From: Ga0077560 sp046330435
Lineage (GTDB): Bacteria > Actinomycetota > Thermoleophilia > Miltoncostaeales > Miltoncostaeaceae
DNA length: 64,000 nt
Direction: 5' to 3'
Assembly: GCA_046330435.1 (NCBI GenBank)
Contig: JAXLST010000005.1
Coordinates: forward strand, 248,001 to 312,000
Shown: positions 44,702 to 52,967 of the stretch, one piece after another
Layout of the letters: every line of letters starts with the position of its first letter
Numbering within the stretch: the first letter of the stretch is position 1
Notes under the pieces: generated by a model
The model's database searches: none
What the model was told of the DNA's origin: nothing
The model's input: only the letters and a program-made list of their open reading frames with translations
Position numbers and translations under genes: made by a program

Positions 44702-46333
44702 ATGAGAACCCCACGCACCCCGCGCGGGCGGGCGTCGCTCGCCGCGCTGGCCGTCGGCGGCGGCGTCGCCCTCGTCATCGGCATCACCGGTTCCTCGGCC
44801 GTCGCCGGCAGCATCGGCACGACGACGACCGACTACACCCCGCCGCCCCCGCCGCCCGTCCTGATCCAGCCGCTCACGGTGAGCAAGTCCGCATACCTGT
44901 TCTACACGCGGGTGAACAGCTGGGACATCGACAAGTGGGCGTCGCCCCAGGCCGGCTGGGACAAGAAGGACCAGTCCGTCGCCGTCGACTACTCGGTGAA
45001 GGTCACCAAGTCGTGGAAGGCCGTGAACATCCGGGTCTTCGGCGAGATCACGGTGAACAACCCCAACGCGTTCCCGTTCGCGGCCCTGGTCGGTGACGAC
45101 CTCCCCGGCGGGACGTGCGCGATCATGCCGCAGCGCCGTGTGATCGACGAGGTGGCCGCGGCCGGCCTGCTGCCGATCGAGCCGGGATCGAACCCGGTGA
45201 AGGTGATCGCGGACCCCGGCGACACCGTGCTGCGGTACGTCTGCACGCTCGACAAGCTCCCCAAGCGGAAGATCGTGAACACCGCGTGGGTCAAGTGGGC
45301 GCCGTTCCTCATCCCGGTGGACGTGCAGGCGGTGGGCAACACCCCCACCACCATCCCCGCTCCCGACCCGCAGTGGATCGGTGAGGCGAAGGGCACGGCG
45401 GACGTCGTGGCGTCGGCGGCGCGCTACCGGGACGTCAACGGCGCGGTGAAGGTCATCGACACGCTCGACGGCGACCAGACCCGCCTGCTCGACGAGCACC
45501 TCACGGACTCCAAGACGTTCACGTACCGGCGGTACCTGAGCTACTGGCGCATGAAGAAGATCTGCCGCACCTGGGACAACGTGGCGAAGGTCGCCCCCGC
45601 GCCCAAGGACGAGATCCTCATGCCCACGCTGGACGTGGCCCCCGAGCTGCGGATGCTCCCGGAGATCCCGGAGATCGCCCCGCCGATGCCGGTCCCGGAC
45701 TGGAGCAAGACGGACTCCGCGACGGTGAAGATCTGCCCGCCTCCCGCCCCGGTGAAGGGTGAGGACCCCAAGCCGCCGGTCGTCGAGGTGACGGGTCCCG
45801 GCGACACCAAGACCGACCCGGTCGAGGTGAAGCCGTCCGACAACCCGAAGGGCCCGGTCGTCAAGGACAACAAGTCCAAGGGCCGCCTGCTGGTCACCAA
45901 GGCCGTGCGCGGTCCGCGCGTCGCCGAGGTCGGGGACGTCGTCACCTGGGTCATCCGGGTGAAGAACATCGGCAAGGCCGAGCTCTACGACGTGAAGGTC
46001 ACGGACGTGCTCCCGCCCGAGCTCATCCCGGTCGCCAGCGAGACGAACAAGGGCGGCGCGGTCCTGGGCACGATCAAGGACCTGGCCCCCGGCGAGGCCG
46101 AGGTGTTCGTGGTGCGCACCCTGGTGAAGGGCAAGCCGGCCCCCACGCCGGACGCGATCGCCCAGACCCGGAAGCTGAAGACCTCCAAGGAGCGCAACGA
46201 GGCCGTCCTGCGCCTCCGCCGCGGCCTGGTCTGCAACGTGGCCCGCGCCACCACCAAGAAGGGCCCGAGCGACAGCGACATCACCTGCGTCCGGATCGTC
46301 CGGAGGCCGGTGGTCGAGCAGCCCGCCGGCTGA
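44702..46333 (+). CDS. Secreted DUF11-type surface protein, paralogue 1
   Basis: A 543-residue exported protein. Signal peptide (about 1-35). A domain that recurs in the neighbouring gene starts near residue 68 (NSWDIDKWASPQAGWDKKDQ, then VAVDYSVKVTKSWKAV and NNPNAFPF), a beta-sandwich typical of large actinobacterial surface proteins. The middle has YRRYLSYWRMKKICRTWDNV, then a Pro/Lys-rich linker with TGPGDTKTDPV, and a C-terminal DUF11-like domain (about 393-515: RLLVTKAVRGPRVAEVGDVV, VKNIGKAELYDVKVTDVLPP). No LPxTG motif and no C-terminal helix is seen, so it is released or held non-covalently. Conserved Cys residues flank the linker. Confidence 0.85.
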   Translation: MRTPRTPRGRASLAALAVGGGVALVIGITGSSAVAGSIGTTTTDYTPPPPPPVLIQPLTVSKSAYLFYTRVNSWDIDKWASPQAGWDKKDQSVAVDYSVKVTKSWKAVNIRVFGEITVNNPNAFPFAALVGDDLPGGTCAIMPQRRVIDEVAAAGLLPIEPGSNPVKVIADPGDTVLRYVCTLDKLPKRKIVNTAWVKWAPFLIPVDVQAVGNTPTTIPAPDPQWIGEAKGTADVVASAARYRDVNGAVKVIDTLDGDQTRLLDEHLTDSKTFTYRRYLSYWRMKKICRTWDNVAKVAPAPKDEILMPTLDVAPELRMLPEIPEIAPPMPVPDWSKTDSATVKICPPPAPVKGEDPKPPVVEVTGPGDTKTDPVEVKPSDNPKGPVVKDNKSKGRLLVTKAVRGPRVAEVGDVVTWVIRVKNIGKAELYDVKVTDVLPPELIPVASETNKGGAVLGTIKDLAPGEAEVFVVRTLVKGKPAPTPDAIAQTRKLKTSKERNEAVLRLRRGLVCNVARATTKKGPSDSDITCVRIVRRPVVEQPAG

Positions 46334-46358
46334 CCCGCACACCGCACCGCGCATGACC

Positions 46359-46386
46359 CGAGGGGGCGCCGTGAGGCGCCCCCTCG
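46359..46386 (+). terminator. Strong hairpin terminator after DUF11 paralogue 1
   Basis: CGAGGGGGCGCC-GTGA-GGCGCCCCCTCG is a perfect 12-bp stem with a 4-nt loop, 25 nt after the stop. It separates the two DUF11 transcripts. Confidence 0.75.
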
Positions 46387-46418
46387 GCGTTCCGCCACCC
46401 GGACGGAACCTGCCAGAG

Positions 46419-46581
46419 GCTCACGCGGCCTGGACCCCGGTCGAGTGCAGGACCCCCCATCCGCCGGGTTCGCCCGCGCGCGCGTGTGCGATCTGATCTC
46501 GGCACGGGCCCAAGCGGCCCCGGACCGACCCCCGGAACCCTGCCCCGGTACGGACGCCGCACCAGCGGAGGCATCTCCCAA
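46419..46581 (+). promoter_or_regulatory. Conserved 5' leader, copy 2 (before the second DUF11 gene)
   Basis: 163 nt with the same blocks as copy 1 at almost the same offsets: GCTCAC (46419), CCCCCCATCCGC (46453), GGTTCGC (46467), CGGTACGGACGCCG (46546) and GGAGGCATCTCC (46567-46578), again 3 nt before the start codon. Sequence between the blocks has diverged, as expected for a structured RNA or a set of protein-binding sites. Confidence 0.6.
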
Positions 46582-48108
46582 GTGTCAGCTCTCCCACGCA
46601 GCTCACGCGTCCGTCTCGCGCTCGGCGCGGCGGCCCTCATCGTGCCCGCGGCCTTGGCCGGTAACGCCGTCGCGGGGCAGAGCGCCCTCGGGGGGCTCGA
46701 GCCCCTCGCGGTCGACGCCCGGCCGGCGTCCGAGTTCTACACGCTGGTCAACACCTGGAACGTCGACAAGTGGGCGTCGCCCCGCGCCGGGTGGGACAAG
46801 AAGGACCAGTCGGTCGCGGTGGACTACACCGTCAAGGTCACCAAGCGCTCGAAGGCCACCAGGATCACGGCGAGTGCGCCGCTGGGCATCACGAACCCGA
46901 ACGCCACGACGCCGTTCACCTACACGGTCACCGTGACCCTCCCGGGCGGCACCTGCGAGGCGGTCCAGCTGCCCCCCGCGGATCCGGCGGCCGCGGGGAC
47001 GGTGGTCTCCCCGATCCCGGTGATCGCCGGCGGCGGGACGGCCTCGTGGATCTGGTCGTGCACCCTCGACGCCCTGCCCAAGGACGTCCTCTACGCCACC
47101 GTCACCGTGAAGTTCGGCCCGCAGTCGGTGCTGGGGTCCGCCCCCGCCGCCGCGCCGGACACCACGGCGCTGGGCGTCGTGCCGAACCCCACCCCGCTGC
47201 CGGGGGTGGCCTCGGTCACCGTCCCCGTCGACTTCCTCACCGCGCCGCGCGACGAGATCAACCCGGCGGTCAAGGTCACGGACACGCTCGACGGCGACCA
47301 GACCCGCCTGCTGCAGGACGTGCTGGAGGAGGGCAAGACCTTCCGGTACCGCCGCTACCTCAGCTTCTGGCGGGTGAAGAAGATCTGCCGCACGTGGGAC
47401 AACGTCTCCAAGATCGTGCCGGTGACCCCGCCCGTCGAGCCGGTCCCCGCGATCGCGGCCCTCGGGGGCTCGGAGGTGGTCACGGCCGACTGGGCGAAGA
47501 CCTCCACGGCGAGCGTGAAGATCTGCCCGCCGCCCCCGCCGGAGAACAAGGGCGGCGACACCCCGGCCCCGAAGGTCGAGGTCACCGGGCCCGGCGACAC
47601 CAAGACCGACCCGGTCCCCGTGACGCCGGTGGACAACCCCAAGGGGCCGGTGGTCAAGGACAACGCCTCCAAGGGGCGCCTCCTGGTGACGAAGTCCGCG
47701 GACCGCGCGCGCGCGGCGGTCGGCGAGCTCATCACCTGGCGCATCTCGGTGCGGAACACCGGCACCGCGGAGCTCTACGGGGTGAAGCTGGTGGACGTCC
47801 TCCCGAAGCAGCTGGTCCCGGTCACCACCGAGACCTCGAAGGGCGGCGCCACCGCGATCGGCAACCTCGCCCCCGGTGCGGAACGGGTCGTGACCCTCAC
47901 CACGCGGGTCGCCGGGCGTCCGGCGCCGACCCCGGCCGCCGTCGCCAAGGCCCGGCGCATCGCGGTCGCCAAGGAGCGGAACGAGACCCTGCGCCGTCTG
48001 AAGCGCGGCCTGGTCTGCAACGTCGCCCGGGCGACGGCGCGCAAGGCGGCGTCCGACAGCGACATCGCCTGCGTCCGCATCATCCGGGACCCGAAGGCCA
48101 CCGGCTGA
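46582..48108 (+). CDS. Secreted DUF11-type surface protein, paralogue 2
   Basis: A 508-residue paralogue with the same plan: signal peptide (about 1-31), NTWNVDKWASPRAGWDKKDQ domain, TNPNATTPF, a YRRYLSFWRVKKICRTWDNV block, a Pro-rich linker with EVTGPGDTKTDPV, and a C-terminal DUF11 domain (about 364-485: RLLVTKSADRARAAVGELIT, VRNTGTAELYGVKLVDVLPK). Conserved Cys in CRTW, KICPPP and LVCNVARAT are shared. The GTG start has the leader-encoded GGAGG. The two paralogues differ by many substitutions and short indels, so the duplication is old. Confidence 0.85.
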   Translation: MSALPRSSRVRLALGAAALIVPAALAGNAVAGQSALGGLEPLAVDARPASEFYTLVNTWNVDKWASPRAGWDKKDQSVAVDYTVKVTKRSKATRITASAPLGITNPNATTPFTYTVTVTLPGGTCEAVQLPPADPAAAGTVVSPIPVIAGGGTASWIWSCTLDALPKDVLYATVTVKFGPQSVLGSAPAAAPDTTALGVVPNPTPLPGVASVTVPVDFLTAPRDEINPAVKVTDTLDGDQTRLLQDVLEEGKTFRYRRYLSFWRVKKICRTWDNVSKIVPVTPPVEPVPAIAALGGSEVVTADWAKTSTASVKICPPPPPENKGGDTPAPKVEVTGPGDTKTDPVPVTPVDNPKGPVVKDNASKGRLLVTKSADRARAAVGELITWRISVRNTGTAELYGVKLVDVLPKQLVPVTTETSKGGATAIGNLAPGAERVVTLTTRVAGRPAPTPAAVAKARRIAVAKERNETLRRLKRGLVCNVARATARKAASDSDIACVRIIRDPKATG

Positions 48109-48131
48109 CCGCCCGCGGGATCTGCGTGTCA

Positions 48132-48157
48132 CGGGGGGCGCCGCACGGCGCCCCCCG
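48132..48157 (+). terminator. Hairpin terminator after DUF11 paralogue 2
   Basis: CGGGGGGCGCCG-CA-CGGCGCCCCCCG, a perfect 12-bp inverted repeat (tip opens to a small loop), followed by GTGTTTGT. Confidence 0.7.
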
Positions 48158-48164
48158 GTGTTTG

Positions 48165-48170
48165 TAGGGT
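48165..48170 (+). promoter_or_regulatory. Candidate -10 element of the metzincin-like gene
   Basis: TAGGGT, 6 nt before the ATG at 48177, squeezed between the terminator and the gene; implies a leaderless transcript. Confidence 0.4.
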
Positions 48171-48176
48171 CGCCCC

Positions 48177-49790
48177 ATGCGCATCCGCCTCTGTCTGGCC
48201 GTCACCGCCGCCGCCCTCGTCCCCGCGGCCGCCGCGGCGGGGTACGGCGAGCCGCCGCTGCCCGCCACCGAGATCAGCAAGCCGGTGTCGCTGCGCGACG
48301 CCGCGAACCGCGGGATGGTGAAGCTCACGTCCAAGGGCGGGTTCGGCACCGACGCCGTCGCGGTGGACCTGAACTGGAAGCCGCTGCCCGGCCCCACCAG
48401 GGTGACGCTGCGCATCGACTTCACCGGGGCCAAGAATCTCGACCTTGCGCGGCAGACCGCCGCGAAGGCGGTTCCCAAGGGCATCGCCGAGCTCAACCGC
48501 CTGGCGGCCAGGGGTGGCAGCCCCCAGGTGCGCTTCGACGTCCAGTACATCGTCACCGGCGAGGGCTCCCCGCAGCAGCCGGGCTTTCACCAGATCACCG
48601 TGAACCAGAAGCCCGGGTTCCGTTCCTTCGTCCGCGGCGGGGAGCCGGTGAACGGCACGCAGGGCAACACGGGCGAATGGGCGGCGGAGGACCTCGTCGA
48701 CCCGGCGGTCTTCGCCCACGAGGCCCTGCACCTGGCGGGCCTGCCCGACCGGTACGACGACTACTACGTCGAGGCCGGGACCGGACGGCAGTTCCGGGTG
48801 CCGGACCGCGGGCTCAACGACCAGGCGCAGATCGACGCATGGGCCCGGGCCCACGTGCCACCGCTGCGTCCCGGCGGCAACATCATCGGCAAGCCCATGC
48901 CGGGCCGCGGCTGCGACGTGATGGCGACCACCGACGCGGCCTGCCGCAAGCTCACCAAGGGTGACCTCAAGACCCTCGCCGGCCAGGCCGGGGTGCGCCT
49001 GGAGGCCCCCGCCGGCGACGTGCTCGCCAACAAGGCGGGCGACCAGCAGAACATGGGCGTCGGGGAGCCGCTCAACCTGTTCGCACCGCGCAACGGGAAG
49101 GCCCACGCCGACGGCCTGGTCGCGTACTGCATCAACCTCTCCGACCACATCCCGGCCCAGGGCGTCGGCTTCGACGTCATCGGCCCCGCCTCATCCCTGC
49201 CCGGCCCCGGTGGCCAGCAACTCCAGGCGGTGCTCGACCACATCGCCACGCTCCCGCGAGCCGAGGGCGGCAAGGGCGAGCGCGACGGCGGCCAGGAGGC
49301 CGTCTGGGCCGTCACCAACCCCTCCTTCGCGCGCGAGGGCGCCGCGGCCGCGATCCTCGCGGCGGTCGGACTGCCGCCCACCGGCGGCGCCGGCGTCACC
49401 GACGTCTCCAGCGCCAACGCCGCATCGGCCGGCACGGGTGCGGTCAACGCGGACGGCACCGTCGCACCCGCCCTGCCCGAGGTCCCCGCCCCGCCGGCCG
49501 TCCCCATCCGCCTGGAGCGGGCCACCCTGTCGCGCGAGGTCCTGCGGGCCGGGCGCGCGAACCGCGTGGAGCTCACCCTGCAGATCACCGGCGGCGGACC
49601 CACCGTGGTACTGCGCGTGCAGCGCCGCGCCGGCGCCCGGTGGCGCGGCGTCGGCAACTTCCCGGCCCGGAAGGTCGGTGCCGGCGAGGTCATCCTGGGC
49701 CTCAACATGCCGCGCCTGACGGCCGGCGAGTACCGCGTGAAGGTCACGGGCCCGTTCCCGGCCCGGACGGCGGCCTTCTCGGTGCGGTGA
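48177..49790 (+). CDS. Secreted metzincin-like metalloprotease with candidate Cys-Gln thioester domain
   Basis: A 537-residue exported protein. Signal peptide (1-22). A metalloprotease region (about 40-270) has the zinc motif HEALHLAGLPD (His181, Glu182, His185, Gly188, Asp191), matching HExxHxxGxxD, followed by a likely Met-turn (CDVMATT, Met249), as in snapalysin-like metzincins. A second region (about 290-400) has AYCINLSDHIP (Cys318) and GGQEAVWAVTNPSF (Gln373), which fit the YCI...P and Q-x-A-(I/V)-W marks of Cys-Gln thioester domains of surface adhesins. A C-terminal beta-sandwich (about 430-537) ends in RTAAFSVR. No cell-wall anchor is seen. Follows the two DUF11 genes in the same direction. 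Confidence 0.75.
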   Translation: MRIRLCLAVTAAALVPAAAAAGYGEPPLPATEISKPVSLRDAANRGMVKLTSKGGFGTDAVAVDLNWKPLPGPTRVTLRIDFTGAKNLDLARQTAAKAVPKGIAELNRLAARGGSPQVRFDVQYIVTGEGSPQQPGFHQITVNQKPGFRSFVRGGEPVNGTQGNTGEWAAEDLVDPAVFAHEALHLAGLPDRYDDYYVEAGTGRQFRVPDRGLNDQAQIDAWARAHVPPLRPGGNIIGKPMPGRGCDVMATTDAACRKLTKGDLKTLAGQAGVRLEAPAGDVLANKAGDQQNMGVGEPLNLFAPRNGKAHADGLVAYCINLSDHIPAQGVGFDVIGPASSLPGPGGQQLQAVLDHIATLPRAEGGKGERDGGQEAVWAVTNPSFAREGAAAAILAAVGLPPTGGAGVTDVSSANAASAGTGAVNADGTVAPALPEVPAPPAVPIRLERATLSREVLRAGRANRVELTLQITGGGPTVVLRVQRRAGARWRGVGNFPARKVGAGEVILGLNMPRLTAGEYRVKVTGPFPARTAAFSVR

Positions 49791-49797
49791 GTCGATC

Positions 49798-49824
49798 GCG
49801 GCCGCCCGGACGGGGCGGCCGCGG
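49798..49824. terminator. Hairpin between the metzincin-like gene and purH
   Basis: CGCGGCCGCCC-GGACG-GGGCGGCCGCG, a perfect 11-bp stem between convergent genes; probably a two-way terminator that also ends the long pur operon. Confidence 0.65.
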
Positions 49825-49830
49825 ACGGCC

Positions 49831-51372
49831 CTAGTGCTTGAAGTGGCGGCGCCCCGTCATGACCATCGCGATGCCGGCCTCGTCGGCGGCCGCGACGACC
49901 TCGTCGTCACGGATGGAGCCGCCGGGCTGGACGATGGCGGTCACGCCGGCCTCGATCGCGGCGGCGGGGCCGTCGGCGAACGGGAAGAAGGCGTCGCTGG
50001 CGAGGACGGTGCCCGCGACGGGTGACTGGGCCTTCTCGATCGACAGGCGCACCGAGTCGACACGGCTCATCTGGCCGGCGCCGACGCCGACGGTGGCGAG
50101 GTCGCGGGTGAGGACGATGGCGTTGCTCTTCACGTGCTTGCACACCCGCCAGGCGAACAGCAGGTCGCCCCATTCCTTCTCGGTGGGCTGCCGCCTGGTG
50201 GCGACCGTCATGAGGTCGCGCTCCTCGGACTCCGCGTCGCGGTCCTGGATGAGCAGGCCGCCGACGACCCGGCGCAGGTCGCGCTCGCCCACGTTCTGCC
50301 GGCGGCGCTCCTCGTTGAGCATGATCCGGGTGTTCGGCTTGCGGGTGAGCGCCTCGAGAGCGGCGTCGTCGTAGCCGGGGGCGAGGAGGACCTCGACGAA
50401 CGTCCCGGCGAGGAGTTCGCCCAGGGCGGGGTCCACGGGGCGGTTCAGAACGATCACGCCGCCGTACGCCGACACCGGGTCGCAGTCCCGGGCGCGGGTG
50501 TACGCGGTGATCACGTCGGGGCCCATCGCGACGCCGCACGGGTTGTTGTGCTTGATGATCACGCAGGCCGGCAGCTCGAACTCGGCGAGCAGGTTCCGCC
50601 CGGCGTCGAGGTCGAACAGGTTGTTGAACGACAGGTCCTTCCCGTGGAGCTTCTCCACGCGGCTCAGCAGATGCGCCCGCGCCCCGCGCTCGGTGTAGTA
50701 CGCGGCTCGCTGGTGCGGGTTCTCGCCGTAGCTCAGGTCCAGGGCCCGGTCGTAGCCCATCAGGATGCTGTCGGGGAACTCGCCCTCCAGCTCCGCCATC
50801 CAGTTCGCGATCGCGGAGTCGTACCGTGCGGTGAGCTGGAACGCCTTGCCGGCGAGCTTGCGGCGGGTCTCCGCCGACACCTCGCCGTCGTTCGCGCGCA
50901 TCTCCTCCAGCACCCCGGCGTACTGGGAGGGGCTGGTGAGGATCGCGACCCGGGCGTGGTTCTTCGCCGAGGCCCGCACCATGGCGGGGCCGCCGATGTC
51001 GATCTTCTCGATGAGCTCGGCCTCGGTGGTGCCGCGCTTCGCGACGTACTGCTCGAACGGGTACAGGTTCACGCACACCAGGTCGATCGGCTCGATCCCG
51101 GAGTCCGCCATGTCCTGCACGTCCTGGGGGACGTCCTCACGGGCGAGGATGCCGCCGTGGACCTTCGGGTGCAGGGTCTTCACCCGGCCGCCGAGGATCT
51201 CGGGCTGGCCGGTGACCTCGTCCACGGGTGTCACGGGGATCCCCCAGCCGGCGATCGCCGACGCGGTCCCGCCGGAGGACAGCAGCTGCACGCCGAGCTC
51301 CGAGAGTCCCCGGGCCAGCTCCTCCAGGCCCGTCTTGTCCGACACCGAGAGCAGCGCGCGCCTGACCCTCAC
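49831..51372 (-). CDS. purH: Bifunctional AICAR transformylase / IMP cyclohydrolase
   Basis: Last two steps to IMP. The 513-residue product is full length. The N-terminal cyclohydrolase domain (about 1-200) has LLSVSDKTGL, LLSSGGTA, GRVKTLHPKVHGGIL and IDIGGPAMVRASAKNH. The transformylase domain has LSYGENPHQRAAYY, the catalytic Lys274-His275 in IIKHNNPCG, VGAGQMSRVDS and LASDAFFPFADG. The GTG at 51372 is the start. Last gene of the operon, 11 nt after purN. Confidence 0.97.
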   Translation of the reverse strand: MRVRRALLSVSDKTGLEELARGLSELGVQLLSSGGTASAIAGWGIPVTPVDEVTGQPEILGGRVKTLHPKVHGGILAREDVPQDVQDMADSGIEPIDLVCVNLYPFEQYVAKRGTTEAELIEKIDIGGPAMVRASAKNHARVAILTSPSQYAGVLEEMRANDGEVSAETRRKLAGKAFQLTARYDSAIANWMAELEGEFPDSILMGYDRALDLSYGENPHQRAAYYTERGARAHLLSRVEKLHGKDLSFNNLFDLDAGRNLLAEFELPACVIIKHNNPCGVAMGPDVITAYTRARDCDPVSAYGGVIVLNRPVDPALGELLAGTFVEVLLAPGYDDAALEALTRKPNTRIMLNEERRRQNVGERDLRRVVGGLLIQDRDAESEERDLMTVATRRQPTEKEWGDLLFAWRVCKHVKSNAIVLTRDLATVGVGAGQMSRVDSVRLSIEKAQSPVAGTVLASDAFFPFADGPAAAIEAGVTAIVQPGGSIRDDEVVAAADEAGIAMVMTGRRHFKH

Positions 51373-51383
51373 CGATCCCCCCG

Positions 51384-52004
51384 TTACGTGATCTCCACGC
51401 GGCGCCGGTCGACGGCGTCGCGCCGCACGCGCCCTGCGGCGAGGAGGCGCACGGCCTCGGGCACCAGCCGGTGCTCGGCCTCGCGGATCCGTTCGCGCAG
51501 CGTCGCGGCCGTGTCACCGTACAGAACGGGGATGGGCTCCTGCAGGATCGGCGGACCGGCGTCCACCTGCTCCTCCGCGTAGTGCACCGTCACCCCGGTC
51601 CACCGCACACCCCATGCGAGTGCCTCCTCGATCGCATGCATTCCGGGGAACGCCGGGAGCATCGAGGGGTGCAGGTTGATCACCCGGTCCGGGAAGCGGT
51701 CCAGGAACCGGCCGGTGAGGATGCTCATCCAGCCGGCGAGCACCACCAGGCCCGGGGATTCCGCGGCCACGAGGTCGGCGAGCGCCGTGTCGCGGTCCTC
51801 CCGGGTGGGATGGCCGGCCTGCGCGACCACCGACGTGGGGATTCCGGCGGCCTCGGCGCGGCGGAGCCCGCCCACCCCGTCCTTGCTGCTCACCACGCGC
51901 GTGATGCGGATGGGGCCGTCGGCGGAGTGGACGGTGTCGATGAGGCTCTGCAGGTTGGTGCCCTCGCCGGACACCAGCACGACCACGCGGAACGGCTCAG
52001 ACAA
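51384..52004 (-). CDS. purN: Phosphoribosylglycinamide formyltransferase
   Basis: PurN formylates GAR with 10-formyl-THF. The 206-residue product has VVLVSGEGTNLQSL at the N terminus and the catalytic set Asn110, His112 (INLHPSMLPAFPG) and Asp148 (EEQVDAGPPI). The start must be close to the first strand, so the TTG at 52004 is chosen; it overlaps the purM stop by 8 nt. Confidence 0.95.
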   Translation of the reverse strand: MSEPFRVVVLVSGEGTNLQSLIDTVHSADGPIRITRVVSSKDGVGGLRRAEAAGIPTSVVAQAGHPTREDRDTALADLVAAESPGLVVLAGWMSILTGRFLDRFPDRVINLHPSMLPAFPGMHAIEEALAWGVRWTGVTVHYAEEQVDAGPPILQEPIPVLYGDTAATLRERIREAEHRLVPEAVRLLAAGRVRRDAVDRRRVEIT

Positions 52005-52959
52005 ACCGCAGCCCCGCCTCGCCGTGCTCCACCCAGCCGATGAGCCGGGCGTCGGGGACCGCCATGGTGACGGGTTCCAGCATCTCCGGGGGGATCACCA
52101 GGCACAGGCCGATGCCCATGTTGAAGGTGTTCCACGCGTCCTCGGACCCGACCTTGCCGGTGGCGAGCACCGCCTCGATGGCCGGGCCCGGGCTCCAGGT
52201 CTTGGGGTCCAGCACGGCGCGCATGCCCTCGGGGATCGCGCGGGGGAGGTTCTCCGGCAGGCCGCCGCCGGTGATGTGCGCGGCGGACCGCAGCTCCACA
52301 CCCGCGGCCAGGAGCCCCAGCACCTCGCTCACGTACAGGCGGGTCGGGGCCAGCAGGGTGTCGGGGTCGGGGGCCAGCGCCCCGTCGTCCACCAGGGCGC
52401 GCACCAGCGAGTAGCCGTTGGAGTGGATGCCGGAGGACGGGATGCCGACGATGAGGTCCCCGGGCTGCACGCGGTGCGGCCCCAGCATCTCGTCGCGCTC
52501 CACCACGCCCATCGCGAAGCCCGCCATGTCGAAGTGCCCCGGCAGGTAGAGCCCGGGCAGCTCGGCGGTCTCGCCGCCCAGCAGCACGCAGCCCGCGGCC
52601 GTGCAGGCTAAGGCCACGGACTGCACCAGGAGCTTCGCCTCGCCCGGGTCGAGCTTGCCCACGGCCAGGTAGTCCAGGAAGCCGAGCGGCCTCGCGCCGC
52701 TGCAGATGAGGTCGTTGACGCACATCCCCACCAGGTCCTGGCCCAGTCCCTCCAGGCGGCCCAGGTCCCGGGCGAGCAGCAGCTTGGTGCCGATGCCGTC
52801 CGTGCACGCCAGCAGCACGCCGTCGCGCATGCCGGGCAGCGGAAGGCCCCCGGCGAAGCCCGTCACGCCGCCGTGCACCAGGCCGGCGATGTTCTCGGTG
52901 TGCTTCCGCGCGGCGTCCAGGTCGACGCCGGCGTCGCGGTAGGAGATCTCGCGGTCCAC
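51997..52959 (-). CDS. purM: Phosphoribosylformylglycinamidine cyclo-ligase
   Basis: PurM closes the imidazole ring to AIR. The 320-residue product has SYRDAGVDLDAA at the start, LLACTDGIGTKLLLA, MCVNDLICSGARPLGFLDY, LLGGETAELPG, VGIPSSGIHSNGYSLVR and the AHITGGGLPENLPR motif, all typical. The GTG at 52959 begins 8 nt after purF ends. Confidence 0.96.
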   Translation of the reverse strand: MDREISYRDAGVDLDAARKHTENIAGLVHGGVTGFAGGLPLPGMRDGVLLACTDGIGTKLLLARDLGRLEGLGQDLVGMCVNDLICSGARPLGFLDYLAVGKLDPGEAKLLVQSVALACTAAGCVLLGGETAELPGLYLPGHFDMAGFAMGVVERDEMLGPHRVQPGDLIVGIPSSGIHSNGYSLVRALVDDGALAPDPDTLLAPTRLYVSEVLGLLAAGVELRSAAHITGGGLPENLPRAIPEGMRAVLDPKTWSPGPAIEAVLATGKVGSEDAWNTFNMGIGLCLVIPPEMLEPVTMAVPDARLIGWVEHGEAGLRFV

Positions 52960-52967
52960 GGGGCCGG

